From: Acetobacter farinalis
GTDB lineage: Bacteria > Pseudomonadota > Alphaproteobacteria > Acetobacterales > Acetobacteraceae
Reading direction: 5' to 3'
Assembly (NCBI RefSeq): GCF_026240015.1
Contig: NZ_JAPIUX010000011.1
Coordinates: forward strand, 1-64,000
DNA: 64,000 nt
Positions 54,458 to 63,958 of the stretch are shown here, piece after piece; position 1 is the stretch's first letter; each line of letters starts with the position of its first letter. A program made the position numbers and the translations under genes. Below the pieces are notes generated by a model, which saw nothing but the letters and a program-made list of their open reading frames with translations, was not told where the DNA came from and did not search any database.

Positions 54458-57355
54458 ATGACCACTAAAGACAACATCCTCATTGTCGGCAACGGCATGG
54501 TTGGCCATTACTGTGCTGAACAGCTCATCATGCATGGCCTGCATGAAACGCACCAGATTCACGTTTTTGGTGAAGAACGCCACCATGCTTATGACCGTGT
54601 TCATCTGACTGATTACATGGTGGGGCAGGATGCACTGGCCCTGCGGCTGCATCAGGAAGATTTTCACACAGCCCACGGTATCACGCTGCACCTGAACACC
54701 CGCATCACACAGATTGACAAGGTGGCAAAAACCGTAACGACAGAAAACGGAATTCTTCCCTACAGCACGCTGATTCTCGCAACCGGCTCCCTCCCCTTCG
54801 TGCCGCCGGTGCCGGGCAATACCGGCACGGCCGGGCTGGTATACCGCACACTGGAAGATCTGGACCTGATCCGCGCGGCGGCAGAGGGCGCACGGCATGG
54901 TACCGTGATTGGCGGCGGCCTTCTGGGGCTGGAAGCCGCCAATGCGCTGAAAGTGCTCGGGCTGGATGTCAGCGTGATCCAGATTGGCACACACCTGATG
55001 CCCGCCCAGCTCGATGAAGAGGGGGGCCGCGCCCTGAAACGCCGCATTGAAGCGCTGGGCATTGATGTGCGCGTGCTGCACCAGACACAGGAGATTGTAC
55101 CCGGCACCACACACCGGCATAAGCTGGTTTTTGCTGATGGCACCACGCTGGATACGGATATGGTGGTCTTCTCCGCAGGGATTCAGCCGCAGGACAATCT
55201 GGGCCGCGCCTGCGGGCTGGAAATCGGCCCGCGCGGCGGCATTGTGGTGGATAACCAGTGCCGCACTTCGGAGCGCGATATTTTTGCTGTTGGGGAATGT
55301 GCGTTGTGGGAAGGGCAGGTTTTTGGTCTTGTCGCCCCCGGTTACAGCATGGCCCGCACGGTGGCCGCCCTGCTGGCGGGTGAGACCGAGGCGGCCTTTA
55401 CCGGCGCGGATATGTCCACAAAACTGAAGCTGCAAGGGGTGGATGTCGGCTCCATAGGCGATGCGCAGGGGCGGGAGCCGGGTTCCACCAGCTACCGGTT
55501 TATTGGTGAAGCCGATGGATCTTATCGCCGTCTTGTGCTTTCAGCAGATGGAACCCGCATTACCGGCGCTGTTCTGGTTGGTGATAATTCTTATTACGAC
55601 ACTATTTTTCAATATGTGCAAAATGGCATCACGCCCCCGGCGGACCCGGCAGCGCTCATCCTGCCGCGCGGAGAAGGGGTGGAGCTTCTGGGGGCGGACG
55701 CCCTGCCGGAAAGTGCTACCATCTGCTCGTGCCATAACGTGACCAAAGGGTCCATCAGTGCGGCTATCGAACACGGATGCACAGACCTCGCCACGCTGAA
55801 GAAAGACACAAAGGCCAGTACAGGTTGCGGCGGATGTTCCGCCCTGCTGAAAAGCGTTTTTGAAGCCGAGCTGACCGCGCGCGGCATTACGGTTGACCGC
55901 AGCCTGTGCGAACATTTCTCCTACACCCGGCAGGAGCTGTATTCTCTGGTGCGCGTGCATGGCCTTCACAGTTTTGAAGAGCTTATGACACAGTTTGGCA
56001 ATGGTGGCCTTGGTTGCACGCTCTGCAAGCCTGCCGTGGGCTCCATTCTGGCCTCGGCATGGAACAAACCCATTACGGACCCGCTCTATATCCCCCTTCA
56101 GGATACGAACGACACGTTCATGGGCAACATGCAGAAAAACGGCACCTATTCCGTTGTGCCACGCATTGCCGGGGGAGAAATCACGCCGGACAGGCTGATT
56201 GTTCTGGGGCAGGTTGCCAAAAAATATAATCTTTATACCAAGATTACCGGTGGCCAGCGTGTGGACCTGTTTGGCGCGCAACTGCACCAGCTCCCTGAAA
56301 TCTGGACAGAACTGCTCGATGCCGGGTTTGAAACCGGCCACGCATATGGTAAATCAACCCGCACCGTTAAATCCTGCGTGGGCAGCACATGGTGCCGCTA
56401 TGGTGTGCAGGATAGTGTGGGCAAAGCGCTGGACCTTGAAAACCGGTACAAGGGCCTGCGTTCGCCCCACAAGCTGAAATTCGCCGTGTCCGGCTGCACG
56501 CGGGAATGCGCGGAAGCCCAGAGCAAGGATGTGGGAATTATTGCCACTGAAAACGGCTGGAACCTGTATGTCTGCGGCAATGGCGGCATGCGCCCCAGGC
56601 ATGCAGAACTCTTCGCGACAGATCTGGATTCGGAAACACTGGTCAAATATATTGATCGTTTCCTGATGTTTTATATCAGAACGGCTGACAAACTTCAGAG
56701 AACCTCCGTCTGGCGAGAAAATCTGGAAGGCGGTCTGGACTACCTCAAGGATGTTATCATCCATGACAGCCTCGGCATTTGCGCAGAACTGGAACAGCAG
56801 ATGCAGCATGTGGTGGACACCTATCACTGCGAATGGAAAGACGCGCTGACAGACCGCGAAAAGCTCAAGCGCTTCCGCACCTTTGTCAATGACAGCCGCC
56901 CTGACCCCAATATCCGCACAGTGCCCGAGCGCGACCAGATCAGGCCTGCGGAAAACCAACCAGAGCGCCAACAGGATGCAGGCCCTGCGGACTGGACGGA
57001 CCTGTGCGCGGAAAGTGACCTTGTTCCGGGTTCCGGCGTGGTCGCCCTGTATGAGGATACCCAGATTGCCCTGTTCTATCTGCACGAAAGCCAAGGCAAC
57101 GGGCGCGTTTTTGCCGTGGATAATCATGACCCTTTCTCCCACGCCAATGTTTTGGGGCGCGGCCTCATGGGAGACCACAAGGGGCAGCCGGTGGTGGCCT
57201 CTCCACTCTACAAACAGCACTTCAACCTTGAAGATGGCACCTGTCTGGAAGATGCCGCACACTCCATCCGGGCCTGGCAGGCTCGGCTGCGTGGGGGGCG
57301 TGTGGAAATTCGTGCCCGCACGATGACTGCCCCGGCGGAGGCCGTTCTGGCGTAA
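54458..57355 (+). CDS. nirBD: Assimilatory nitrite reductase, NirB-NirD fusion
   Basis: 965 residues. NirB part: N-terminal FAD/NAD-binding domain (about 1-300), BFD-like [2Fe-2S] site with Cys423, Cys425, Cys457 and Cys460 (GCGGC), then the siroheme/4Fe-4S module with CVGSTWC (Cys640, Cys646) and CTREC (Cys680, Cys684). The C-terminal 120 residues (about 845-955) resemble NirD: a Rieske-type fold without iron ligands, here fused after a linker rich in Glu, Arg and Pro. It reduces nitrite to ammonium with NAD(P)H in the cytosol. The next gene starts five bases after the stop. Siroheme synthesis genes are not nearby. Confidence 0.95.
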   Translation: MTTKDNILIVGNGMVGHYCAEQLIMHGLHETHQIHVFGEERHHAYDRVHLTDYMVGQDALALRLHQEDFHTAHGITLHLNTRITQIDKVAKTVTTENGILPYSTLILATGSLPFVPPVPGNTGTAGLVYRTLEDLDLIRAAAEGARHGTVIGGGLLGLEAANALKVLGLDVSVIQIGTHLMPAQLDEEGGRALKRRIEALGIDVRVLHQTQEIVPGTTHRHKLVFADGTTLDTDMVVFSAGIQPQDNLGRACGLEIGPRGGIVVDNQCRTSERDIFAVGECALWEGQVFGLVAPGYSMARTVAALLAGETEAAFTGADMSTKLKLQGVDVGSIGDAQGREPGSTSYRFIGEADGSYRRLVLSADGTRITGAVLVGDNSYYDTIFQYVQNGITPPADPAALILPRGEGVELLGADALPESATICSCHNVTKGSISAAIEHGCTDLATLKKDTKASTGCGGCSALLKSVFEAELTARGITVDRSLCEHFSYTRQELYSLVRVHGLHSFEELMTQFGNGGLGCTLCKPAVGSILASAWNKPITDPLYIPLQDTNDTFMGNMQKNGTYSVVPRIAGGEITPDRLIVLGQVAKKYNLYTKITGGQRVDLFGAQLHQLPEIWTELLDAGFETGHAYGKSTRTVKSCVGSTWCRYGVQDSVGKALDLENRYKGLRSPHKLKFAVSGCTRECAEAQSKDVGIIATENGWNLYVCGNGGMRPRHAELFATDLDSETLVKYIDRFLMFYIRTADKLQRTSVWRENLEGGLDYLKDVIIHDSLGICAELEQQMQHVVDTYHCEWKDALTDREKLKRFRTFVNDSRPDPNIRTVPERDQIRPAENQPERQQDAGPADWTDLCAESDLVPGSGVVALYEDTQIALFYLHESQGNGRVFAVDNHDPFSHANVLGRGLMGDHKGQPVVASPLYKQHFNLEDGTCLEDAAHSIRAWQARLRGGRVEIRARTMTAPAEAVLA

Positions 57356-57360
57356 CGCCC

Positions 57361-60300
57361 ATGACGTGTGAGAACATCCGCTCGGTCTGCCCTTATTGCG
57401 GTGTGGGCTGCGGCATTGTGCTTGAGGTGGAAAACCGGAAAATTGTCCGGGTGCGGGGTGATGCCGCACACCCGGCCAACAAGGGGCGGCTCTGTACCAA
57501 AGGCAGCTCCTGCGATAACCCTGTAACCTCTTCCGCCCGGCTGGAAACAGCCCTGCTCCGGCCAGAGCGTGCAGCCCCCCTCGCTCCGGCCTCCGCAGAC
57601 GCGGCAATTCAGGAAACCGCCAAGCGCCTGCGGGCTATTCTGGAAACATACGGGCCGGATGCCATTGCTTTGTATGTCTCCGGCCAGATGTCTCTGGAGG
57701 CCCAGTACCTCGCCAACAAACTTGTGAAAGGCTATCTCCGCACACGACATATCGAATCCAACTCCCGCCTGTGCATGGCGGCGGCGGGCATGGGGTACAA
57801 GCTCTCACTGGGAGCGGATGCCCCGCCTGGCTCCTACGAAGATTTTGACTGTACCAATCTGTTTTTCGTCATCGGGGCGAATATGGCGGATTGTCATCCC
57901 ATTCTGTTCCTGCGCCTGCTGGACCGCAAGCGCGCAGGTGCAAAACTGATTGTGGTGGACCCACGCCGCACCGCCACAGCTGAAAAAGCGGACCTGTTTT
58001 TGCAAATCCGCCCCGGTACGGACCTCGCTTTACTCAACGGTCTGCTCTGGCTGCTGACAGAACTCGGAGCAATTGATACGCCCTTCATTGCTGCCTGCAC
58101 CACAGGATGGCAGGAGATGCCCGCCTTTCTGGCAGAGTACACGCCAGAACGCGTGGCACGCCTGACAGGCCTTGCGGAGGATGACCTCCGTACAGCCGCC
58201 CGCTGGATTGCCGAAGCAGGAGACTGGATGTCTCTGTGGACCATGGGGCTCAACCAAAGCATTTCCGGGGCGTGGCACACCAATGCGCTGTGCAACCTGC
58301 ATCTGGCCACAGGAGCCATCTGCAAGCCTGGGGCGGGGCCGTTTTCGCTCACCGGCCAGCCCAACGCTATGGGTGGGCGGGAGATGGGCTACATGGGACC
58401 CGGCCTGCCCGGCCAGCGCACAGCTCTTGCCGCACAGGACAGGGCTTTTTGCGAAGCCCTGTGGAACCTCTCTCCCGGCACCCTGCGGGACGCCGGCAGC
58501 GCGGGCGCGATTGCTATGTTCGAGGAGATGGCCGCAGGGCAGATCAAGGCCTGCTGGATTATCTGCACCAACCCTGTTGCCACCGTGCCCCGGCGCGACA
58601 CCGTGATTGCCGCCCTTGAAAAAGCCGAGCTTGTGATCGTGCAGGATGCCTATACGGATACAGAAACCGGCCACTATGCCGATATCCTTCTGCCCGCCGC
58701 CCTGTGGGCCGAGGCCGATGGCGTGCAGGTGAACTCGGAGCGGACCATGACCCTCGCCCCGCAGGCCGTTCCTCCTCCCGGGGAAGCCCTGCCGGACTGG
58801 CAGATTATTGCCCGCGTTGCCTGCGCCATGGGGTTTGAGGACGGTTTTTCCCACAGCTCCGCCTCTGAGGTTTTTGCCGAGGCCAGCCGTTTTGCAAACC
58901 CGCAGACAGGGTATGATATTTCCGGCGCAAGCCACGCCCGCCTGCGGGAAGGCCCGATGCAATGGCCCATCTCTGAGCATGATACCGCCACCCGCCACCC
59001 CATCCGCTACCGCCCGGACCCGAACGCCCCCCCTGTTTTTGCAACCCCCGATGGCAAGGCCGTGTTTTTCCCGCGCCCATGGATGCCGCGCGCCGAGGAG
59101 CCGGATGAAACCTATCCGTTTCTGCTCAACACCGGCCGCCTGCAACACCAGTGGCACACCCTGACCAAAACGGGCCGGGTGGCGCAGCTCAACACGCTTA
59201 ACCCCGGTCCGTTTGTGGAACTTGCCCCCGAAGATGCCCGGCATCTGGGGCTGGCTGAGGGAGACCCGGTTGAAATCCGCTCCAGCCGAGGCAGCGCAAC
59301 CGTGCCCGCCCGTCTCTCCACACGCATTGCCCCCGGCACCTGCTTCGCCCCCTTCCACTGGAATGACCGGTTTGGCGCGCAGTTGTGCCTCAACGCGCTG
59401 ACACCGGATGCGATCGACCCCCTCTCCCTGCAGCCCGGCATCAAACACTGCGCTGTCTCCCTCACCCGCGCCCGCACGGCTCCCCCGGCCGTGCAGGAGA
59501 GAACCAAAACCATGCCCACGGACCGCCTTGCCCGCCATCTGGGCCTTGCAGACCACAAGGCACCCCTGTTTTCCGGGGAAAGCGCGCACTGGGTGAGCGG
59601 TTTTCTGGAAGGGCTGCGCATGGCCCCGCCAGAAGGCACCCTGCCGGTTATCCCGGCTTCCGCACCCCTTTCAGCTGAACAGGCAACGCACCTGAACGGC
59701 GTGCTGGCGGGGCTTTACGCACGCGCGCCCGCCGCGGCACTGGCCACCCCGCTGGCACCCGACCTCGTGGCGGGGTCCTCCGCTCCGGCCCTGACCCTCT
59801 GGTGGGCCTCCCAGACCGGCCGCACGGAAGCGCTGGCCGCACAGCTTGCCATCTGGCTGCGTGAAAACGGGCATGACGTCCGTCTGGCGGGGCTGGACCA
59901 GTGTGACCCGGCCGCCCTTTCCGGCACAGCCCTGTTCCTTGTTTCCACTTTCGGGGATGGAGACCCACCAGACAACGCCGCCCCCTTCTGGGATGCCGTG
60001 CGGCGGCAGGACCTCGCCCTTCCGCCCCTGCATTACGCTGTTCTTGCGCTTGGAGATTCGTCTTACGCCAGCTTCTGCGGGTTTGGCCGTGCGCTGGACG
60101 CACGACTGGGCGCGCTGGGTGCCTCCCCCCTGCTCCCGCGTGTGGAGTGTGAACCGGATTATGAAGAGGCTGTAGAAGCCTGGCAGCCCCGCCTGCTCGC
60201 CGCGCTGGGTGGCCCTGCGCCCTCTGAAACCGGCCCCGCCCTGCATGCCCCGGCTCTGGCCCCCGGCATTACCCGCACCACCCCCGCTCTGGCACGCATA

Positions 60301-61302
60301 ACCAGCGTGACCCGCCTGACGGGGGAAGACCCGGAAAAGGAAACATGCCATATTGTTCTGGATATTTCCGGAACATCCCTACGCTATACAGCAGGAGATG
60401 CGCTGGGCATCTGGCCGCGCAACAGTGAACCTGTGGTGCAGCAGGTTCTGAAAGCCCTTCAGCTTCCAGAACACACGATGCTGACCTTGCGGCGGCAGGG
60501 GGCCGTCCCGCTTGGCGAGGCGCTGCGCCGCTGGTTTGACCTCTCCCGCCCCACCCCCGCCCTGCTGGAGCGGCTGGGCCAGGCCGATGGCGGATATCTG
60601 CCGGACCTTCTCGGCGCACTGGCCACGGCACCGGCCCCGCAGGAAATCCCGGCCCTGTTCCGCCCGATGCAGCCCCGCCTGTATTCCATTTCCTCCTCCC
60701 CCCTTGCCGCACCGGGGCAGGTGCATCTGACTGTTGGCGTCAACCGCACACCATTCCCCGGTGTTTCCTCCACATGGCTTACGGGGCTCACCCCGGGGGA
60801 GGAGGTGCCGGTGTTCGGGCAACCCACAACGCACTTCCGCCTGCCTGCGGATGAGACACGGCCTGTCATCATGATTGGGCCGGGCACTGGTATTGCACCC
60901 TTCCGCGCCTTTCTGCAGGAACGCGCCGCACGGCAGTCCACCGGCCCCACCTGGCTGTTTTTTGGAGAGCGGCATGAAAGCACCGGCTTTTACTACCGCA
61001 AGGAACTGGAAGCTTTTCTGGCCCAAGGCTACCTGACCCGGCTGGATACAGCCTTCTCGCGGGATCAGCCCGAGCGCATTTATGTGCAGGACCGCATGGA
61101 GGAACAGGGTGCCCGGCTATGGGACTGGCTGAACCGGGGCGCGTACCTGTATATCTGTGGTGATGCCGCCCGCATGGCGCGGGATGTTGACAGCGCCCTG
61201 AAAAGGATTATCGCACATCACGGAAAGGTGAGCTTTGAACAGGCTGACGCCTTTCTGGCAGATCTTGCCCGCGGTGGCCGCTATCTGCGCGATGTGTACT
61301 GA
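57361..61302 (+). CDS. nasA: Assimilatory nitrate reductase fused to a CysJ-like diflavin reductase
   Basis: 1313 residues. The N-terminal NasA/NapA-type part (about 1-715) has the 4Fe-4S ligands Cys10, Cys13, Cys17 and Cys45 (CPYCGVGC, GRLCTKG), the molybdopterin domain with SNSRLCMAAAGMGYKLSLG including the probable Mo-ligand Cys, and a C-terminal molydopterin-binding barrel. After a linker come a flavodoxin domain (about 808-945; SQTGRTEAL), an FAD domain (RLYSISSSPL near 1106) and an NADP-binding domain (IGPGTGIAPFRAFLQERAA near 1170), ending YLRDVY like CysJ. It would take electrons from NADPH by itself, replacing a separate NasB/ferredoxin partner. Confidence 0.94.
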   Translation: MTCENIRSVCPYCGVGCGIVLEVENRKIVRVRGDAAHPANKGRLCTKGSSCDNPVTSSARLETALLRPERAAPLAPASADAAIQETAKRLRAILETYGPDAIALYVSGQMSLEAQYLANKLVKGYLRTRHIESNSRLCMAAAGMGYKLSLGADAPPGSYEDFDCTNLFFVIGANMADCHPILFLRLLDRKRAGAKLIVVDPRRTATAEKADLFLQIRPGTDLALLNGLLWLLTELGAIDTPFIAACTTGWQEMPAFLAEYTPERVARLTGLAEDDLRTAARWIAEAGDWMSLWTMGLNQSISGAWHTNALCNLHLATGAICKPGAGPFSLTGQPNAMGGREMGYMGPGLPGQRTALAAQDRAFCEALWNLSPGTLRDAGSAGAIAMFEEMAAGQIKACWIICTNPVATVPRRDTVIAALEKAELVIVQDAYTDTETGHYADILLPAALWAEADGVQVNSERTMTLAPQAVPPPGEALPDWQIIARVACAMGFEDGFSHSSASEVFAEASRFANPQTGYDISGASHARLREGPMQWPISEHDTATRHPIRYRPDPNAPPVFATPDGKAVFFPRPWMPRAEEPDETYPFLLNTGRLQHQWHTLTKTGRVAQLNTLNPGPFVELAPEDARHLGLAEGDPVEIRSSRGSATVPARLSTRIAPGTCFAPFHWNDRFGAQLCLNALTPDAIDPLSLQPGIKHCAVSLTRARTAPPAVQERTKTMPTDRLARHLGLADHKAPLFSGESAHWVSGFLEGLRMAPPEGTLPVIPASAPLSAEQATHLNGVLAGLYARAPAAALATPLAPDLVAGSSAPALTLWWASQTGRTEALAAQLAIWLRENGHDVRLAGLDQCDPAALSGTALFLVSTFGDGDPPDNAAPFWDAVRRQDLALPPLHYAVLALGDSSYASFCGFGRALDARLGALGASPLLPRVECEPDYEEAVEAWQPRLLAALGGPAPSETGPALHAPALAPGITRTTPALARITSVTRLTGEDPEKETCHIVLDISGTSLRYTAGDALGIWPRNSEPVVQQVLKALQLPEHTMLTLRRQGAVPLGEALRRWFDLSRPTPALLERLGQADGGYLPDLLGALATAPAPQEIPALFRPMQPRLYSISSSPLAAPGQVHLTVGVNRTPFPGVSSTWLTGLTPGEEVPVFGQPTTHFRLPADETRPVIMIGPGTGIAPFRAFLQERAARQSTGPTWLFFGERHESTGFYYRKELEAFLAQGYLTRLDTAFSRDQPERIYVQDRMEEQGARLWDWLNRGAYLYICGDAARMARDVDSALKRIIAHHGKVSFEQADAFLADLARGGRYLRDVY

Positions 61303-61319
61303 ACGGGAAGGCCGTTTGC

Positions 61320-61901
61320 ATGAAAGTCCTTCTGGCAGATGAGAACTCCCAGCGCGCCGGAGCCCTGGCGCGCCTGCTGGAGGCGGATACCTCTCTGGAG
61401 GTTATCCTGCTGGAGGCCCACACCAGCCTGATGGACGCCGTACGCTCCCACGCGCCCGATATTGTTCTGGTTGATATCAGCCGCGCAGACCGCGATGCAC
61501 TGGACAGCGTGCGCGCACTCTCTGCCTCCGGTCTAGAGCGGCCTGTGGCCCTGTTTGTTGATGAAGATGATGAAGCCCTGATGGAAGACGCGTTTGCCGC
61601 AGGGGTCTGCTCTTACAACGTGCTCGATACACCGGTAAAAAACGTCAAGCCGCTTTTGCGCTCCGCCATTGCGTTGTATGACCGTTTCCGCAAAACAAAC
61701 GCGGAGCTTCTGGCGGCCCGAAAAACGCTCTCCGACCGTGAAACCATAGATCGCGCCAAATTCCTGTTCATGAAGCAGGAGCGGTGCAGGGAAGAGGATG
61801 CCTACCGCTGGTTGCGCAAACAGGCCATGCAGACTTCACGAAAAATTATTGATGTTGCCACAGAGTATCTCGCCCACCATACCAGGACCCCCAAAGCATG
61901 A
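61320..61901 (+). CDS. nasT: ANTAR-domain antitermination regulator
   Basis: 193 residues. A receiver-like domain (about 1-120; VLLADENSQRAG, IVLVDIS with Asp52) is followed by a coiled segment and an ANTAR RNA-binding domain (about 128-190; RETIDRAKFLFMKQERCREEDAYRWLRKQAM). NasT proteins bind two-hairpin leader RNAs and let transcription or translation proceed when nitrate is present. The candidate RNA lies ahead of narK in this operon. It starts 17 bases after the reductase stop, and its TGA overlaps the nasS start. Confidence 0.93.
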   Translation: MKVLLADENSQRAGALARLLEADTSLEVILLEAHTSLMDAVRSHAPDIVLVDISRADRDALDSVRALSASGLERPVALFVDEDDEALMEDAFAAGVCSYNVLDTPVKNVKPLLRSAIALYDRFRKTNAELLAARKTLSDRETIDRAKFLFMKQERCREEDAYRWLRKQAMQTSRKIIDVATEYLAHHTRTPKA

Positions 61902-62908
61902 GCACATCCTGCCGTATTGGCCTGCTCCAGCTGGCTGACAGTGCACCAGTGCTTGTAGCCTGTGTGCTGAATATTTTCTCCCGGCACGGGCTGGAGATTG
62001 CACCTGTGGTTGTGCCCTCATGGGCCAATATTGCCGATGGGCTGGTCTGGAACGGGTTTGATGGCGCCGTGATGTTTCCGCCCCTTGCCATCATGACCGC
62101 ACTTGGCCAGCGTGGCCGCGCACTTGACCTGCGGCCTGGCCTGCCCCTCAGCCGGGGCGGAAACATGCTTGTCCTGCGTGGGCAGAAGGCCGAACAGGCT
62201 TTGTGGGATGCGGAGCCTGACAAGCACACGGCTTTTAAAAACTGGCAGCAGGCCCTTGGCCGCAGGCCCCGGCTGGGTGTTGTTCACCTGTATTCCACAC
62301 ATTATCTTATTCTGACACGCTTTCTTTCAAAGAACGCCCTCAACCGGGACACAGAAACGGATATTGTCATCATGCCCCCCGCCCGCATGATCGAGGCTCT
62401 TGCCGCCGGAGAAATTGACGGGTTCTGCGCCGGGCCTCCATGGGGGGCGGATGCCACCCTGAAAAATCTGGCCTTTGCCGTTGCCGGCTCCGCCTCGACC
62501 ATGCCGGGGCACCTCGAAAAAATGCTTGTCCTGAAAGAACAATGGAAGGCAGACAATCCGAACGCCGAGGCCCGCCTGCATGCCGCACTGCGTGAGGCCG
62601 TGGCACTCTGCAACACACCGGCACAGGCCCCCTTTATCACGGAGCTTCTCAGCGCCCCCATGCAGGATGGCGGGCTGGGTCTGCCCACGGACGCCCTGAA
62701 AGCCGTGCTGCCGGGCACAACCTCCACCCCGGATGTCATGGTATTTGATACGGAATCCCAAAGCACAGAGGCCTCCTTTGGGTGGATGCTTGAGGGCATG
62801 CAGGCCGAAGGTTGGCTGACGCCCGCCCTGCTGGACACGTTGAAAACGCTCGGCTGGTCTGACCGCCACGGCGCATTTCACACGCCAGCAGAGCGCCCTG
62901 CACGGTAA
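61898..62908 (+). CDS. nasS: NasS-type nitrate/nitrite-binding sensor
   Basis: 336 residues of the NrtA/CmpA periplasmic-binding fold, but without a signal peptide (starts MSTSCRIGLLQLADSAPV), so it is cytosolic as NasS is. FDGAVMFPPLAIM, GVVHLYSTHYLILTRFL and EIDGFCAGPPWGAD are family regions for ligand contacts. NasS holds NasT inactive without nitrate or nitrite and releases it when they bind. ATGA overlap with nasT. Here the pair stands at the 3' end of the structural operon rather than as a separate upstream unit, so the pair is itself under the control it exerts. Confidence 0.92.
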   Translation: MSTSCRIGLLQLADSAPVLVACVLNIFSRHGLEIAPVVVPSWANIADGLVWNGFDGAVMFPPLAIMTALGQRGRALDLRPGLPLSRGGNMLVLRGQKAEQALWDAEPDKHTAFKNWQQALGRRPRLGVVHLYSTHYLILTRFLSKNALNRDTETDIVIMPPARMIEALAAGEIDGFCAGPPWGADATLKNLAFAVAGSASTMPGHLEKMLVLKEQWKADNPNAEARLHAALREAVALCNTPAQAPFITELLSAPMQDGGLGLPTDALKAVLPGTTSTPDVMVFDTESQSTEASFGWMLEGMQAEGWLTPALLDTLKTLGWSDRHGAFHTPAERPAR

Positions 62909-62925
62909 TATACTCCAACACATTC

Positions 62926-62973
62926 CGGCCCTCTTCGTGTCCAAAATGAAATAAAGGGCCGATTTTTGTTTTT
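62926..62973 (+). terminator. Terminator of the nitrate operon
   Basis: CGGCCCT (62926-62932) pairs with AGGGCCG (62955-62961) around a long 22-base loop, followed by ATTTTTGTTTTT. It begins 18 bases after the nasS stop. Confidence 0.8.
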
Positions 62974-63105
62974 GAGCATTTCATACTCTTAATTCCGCGC
63001 GTTACAAAGAAATCACGGTCCAGCACACGTTATCTCTATTATTTCATTTTTGAAAAAATAGATGGATCAATACTGATTTATTTCGCTTCCAGCCGGATTT
63101 ATAAT

Positions 63106-63933
63106 ATGCCTTCCGCTCTTTCCCACATACGCACACAGCTTCAGGATATCCGGAAAGCGGCTATGGAACGCCTTGGCGGGGTTATCCTGCACAGTGACCT
63201 GCAGGAACGCTATGTAGATTGGCAGCTTCCCGTCCCGCTGGGCCGGAAGCGGCAGGCGCGCCTGCAGACAATCCGCAAGGCCGGCATACTGTTTATCCAT
63301 GTTCCCAAAAATGCCGGAACGGCCATCTCCCGGGAGCTGTATGGAGCCAGCATGCGGCATGAAACTGTTCGCTATTACATCAGGCACGCGCCCGATCTGG
63401 TGCGCACCCTGCCCAGTTTTGCGCTCTGGCGTGACCCGGTGGAGCGCTTTCTTTCAGCCTATGATTTTATCCGCAACGGCGGGGGCAGCCATGTCGCGCT
63501 GCATCCCGGCTTTGCCAGGCGGTATGAGGCCATCAAGACACTCGATCAGATGATTGAGTATGTAGAAGGCGCCTCCTCCCTCTATCAGCTTGACCATGTC
63601 CTGCGCCCGCAAAGCTGGTACCTTGCAGACCGCAACGGTGACATTGCCGTAAAGATGCTGTTTGACATCAAGGATATTGACCGGATTTATCCTTTCATCC
63701 CCTCCCTGCGGGCGGGAGCGATAAAAAAAATCAATACAACACAGAGATTCACCACCGACGCCCTTCCCGCCCAGAAAGAGAAAATTATCTTCCTGTACAA
63801 AGAAGATTACAAAATAAAGCACTCCATGAAGCAAATTCACGAGTATTCGCCAAACTGGTCTGGGACGAGGACAATGCAGCCCCGCCCTCTCCTGCCCATA
63901 TCCCTGCGCCCCGTTTTTGAAGGAGGCCTTTAA
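63106..63933 (+). CDS. Sulfotransferase family 2-like protein
   Basis: 275 residues. GILFIHVPKNAGTAISREL is the PAPS 5'-phosphosulfate loop and ALWRDPVERFLSAYDF is the 3'-phosphate motif (RDPxxRxxSxY) of Golgi-type and bacterial carbohydrate sulfotransferases. No signal peptide or membrane helix. It might sulfate a surface polysaccharide or lipid-linked sugar. It stands apart from the nitrate operon, after a terminator and an AT-rich spacer of about 130 bases, and the region becomes AT-richer, perhaps the edge of a surface-glycan locus that continues beyond the window. Confidence 0.82.
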   Translation: MPSALSHIRTQLQDIRKAAMERLGGVILHSDLQERYVDWQLPVPLGRKRQARLQTIRKAGILFIHVPKNAGTAISRELYGASMRHETVRYYIRHAPDLVRTLPSFALWRDPVERFLSAYDFIRNGGGSHVALHPGFARRYEAIKTLDQMIEYVEGASSLYQLDHVLRPQSWYLADRNGDIAVKMLFDIKDIDRIYPFIPSLRAGAIKKINTTQRFTTDALPAQKEKIIFLYKEDYKIKHSMKQIHEYSPNWSGTRTMQPRPLLPISLRPVFEGGL

Positions 63934-63958
63934 ACTCCCTTTTCTCACGGAATAAAAA

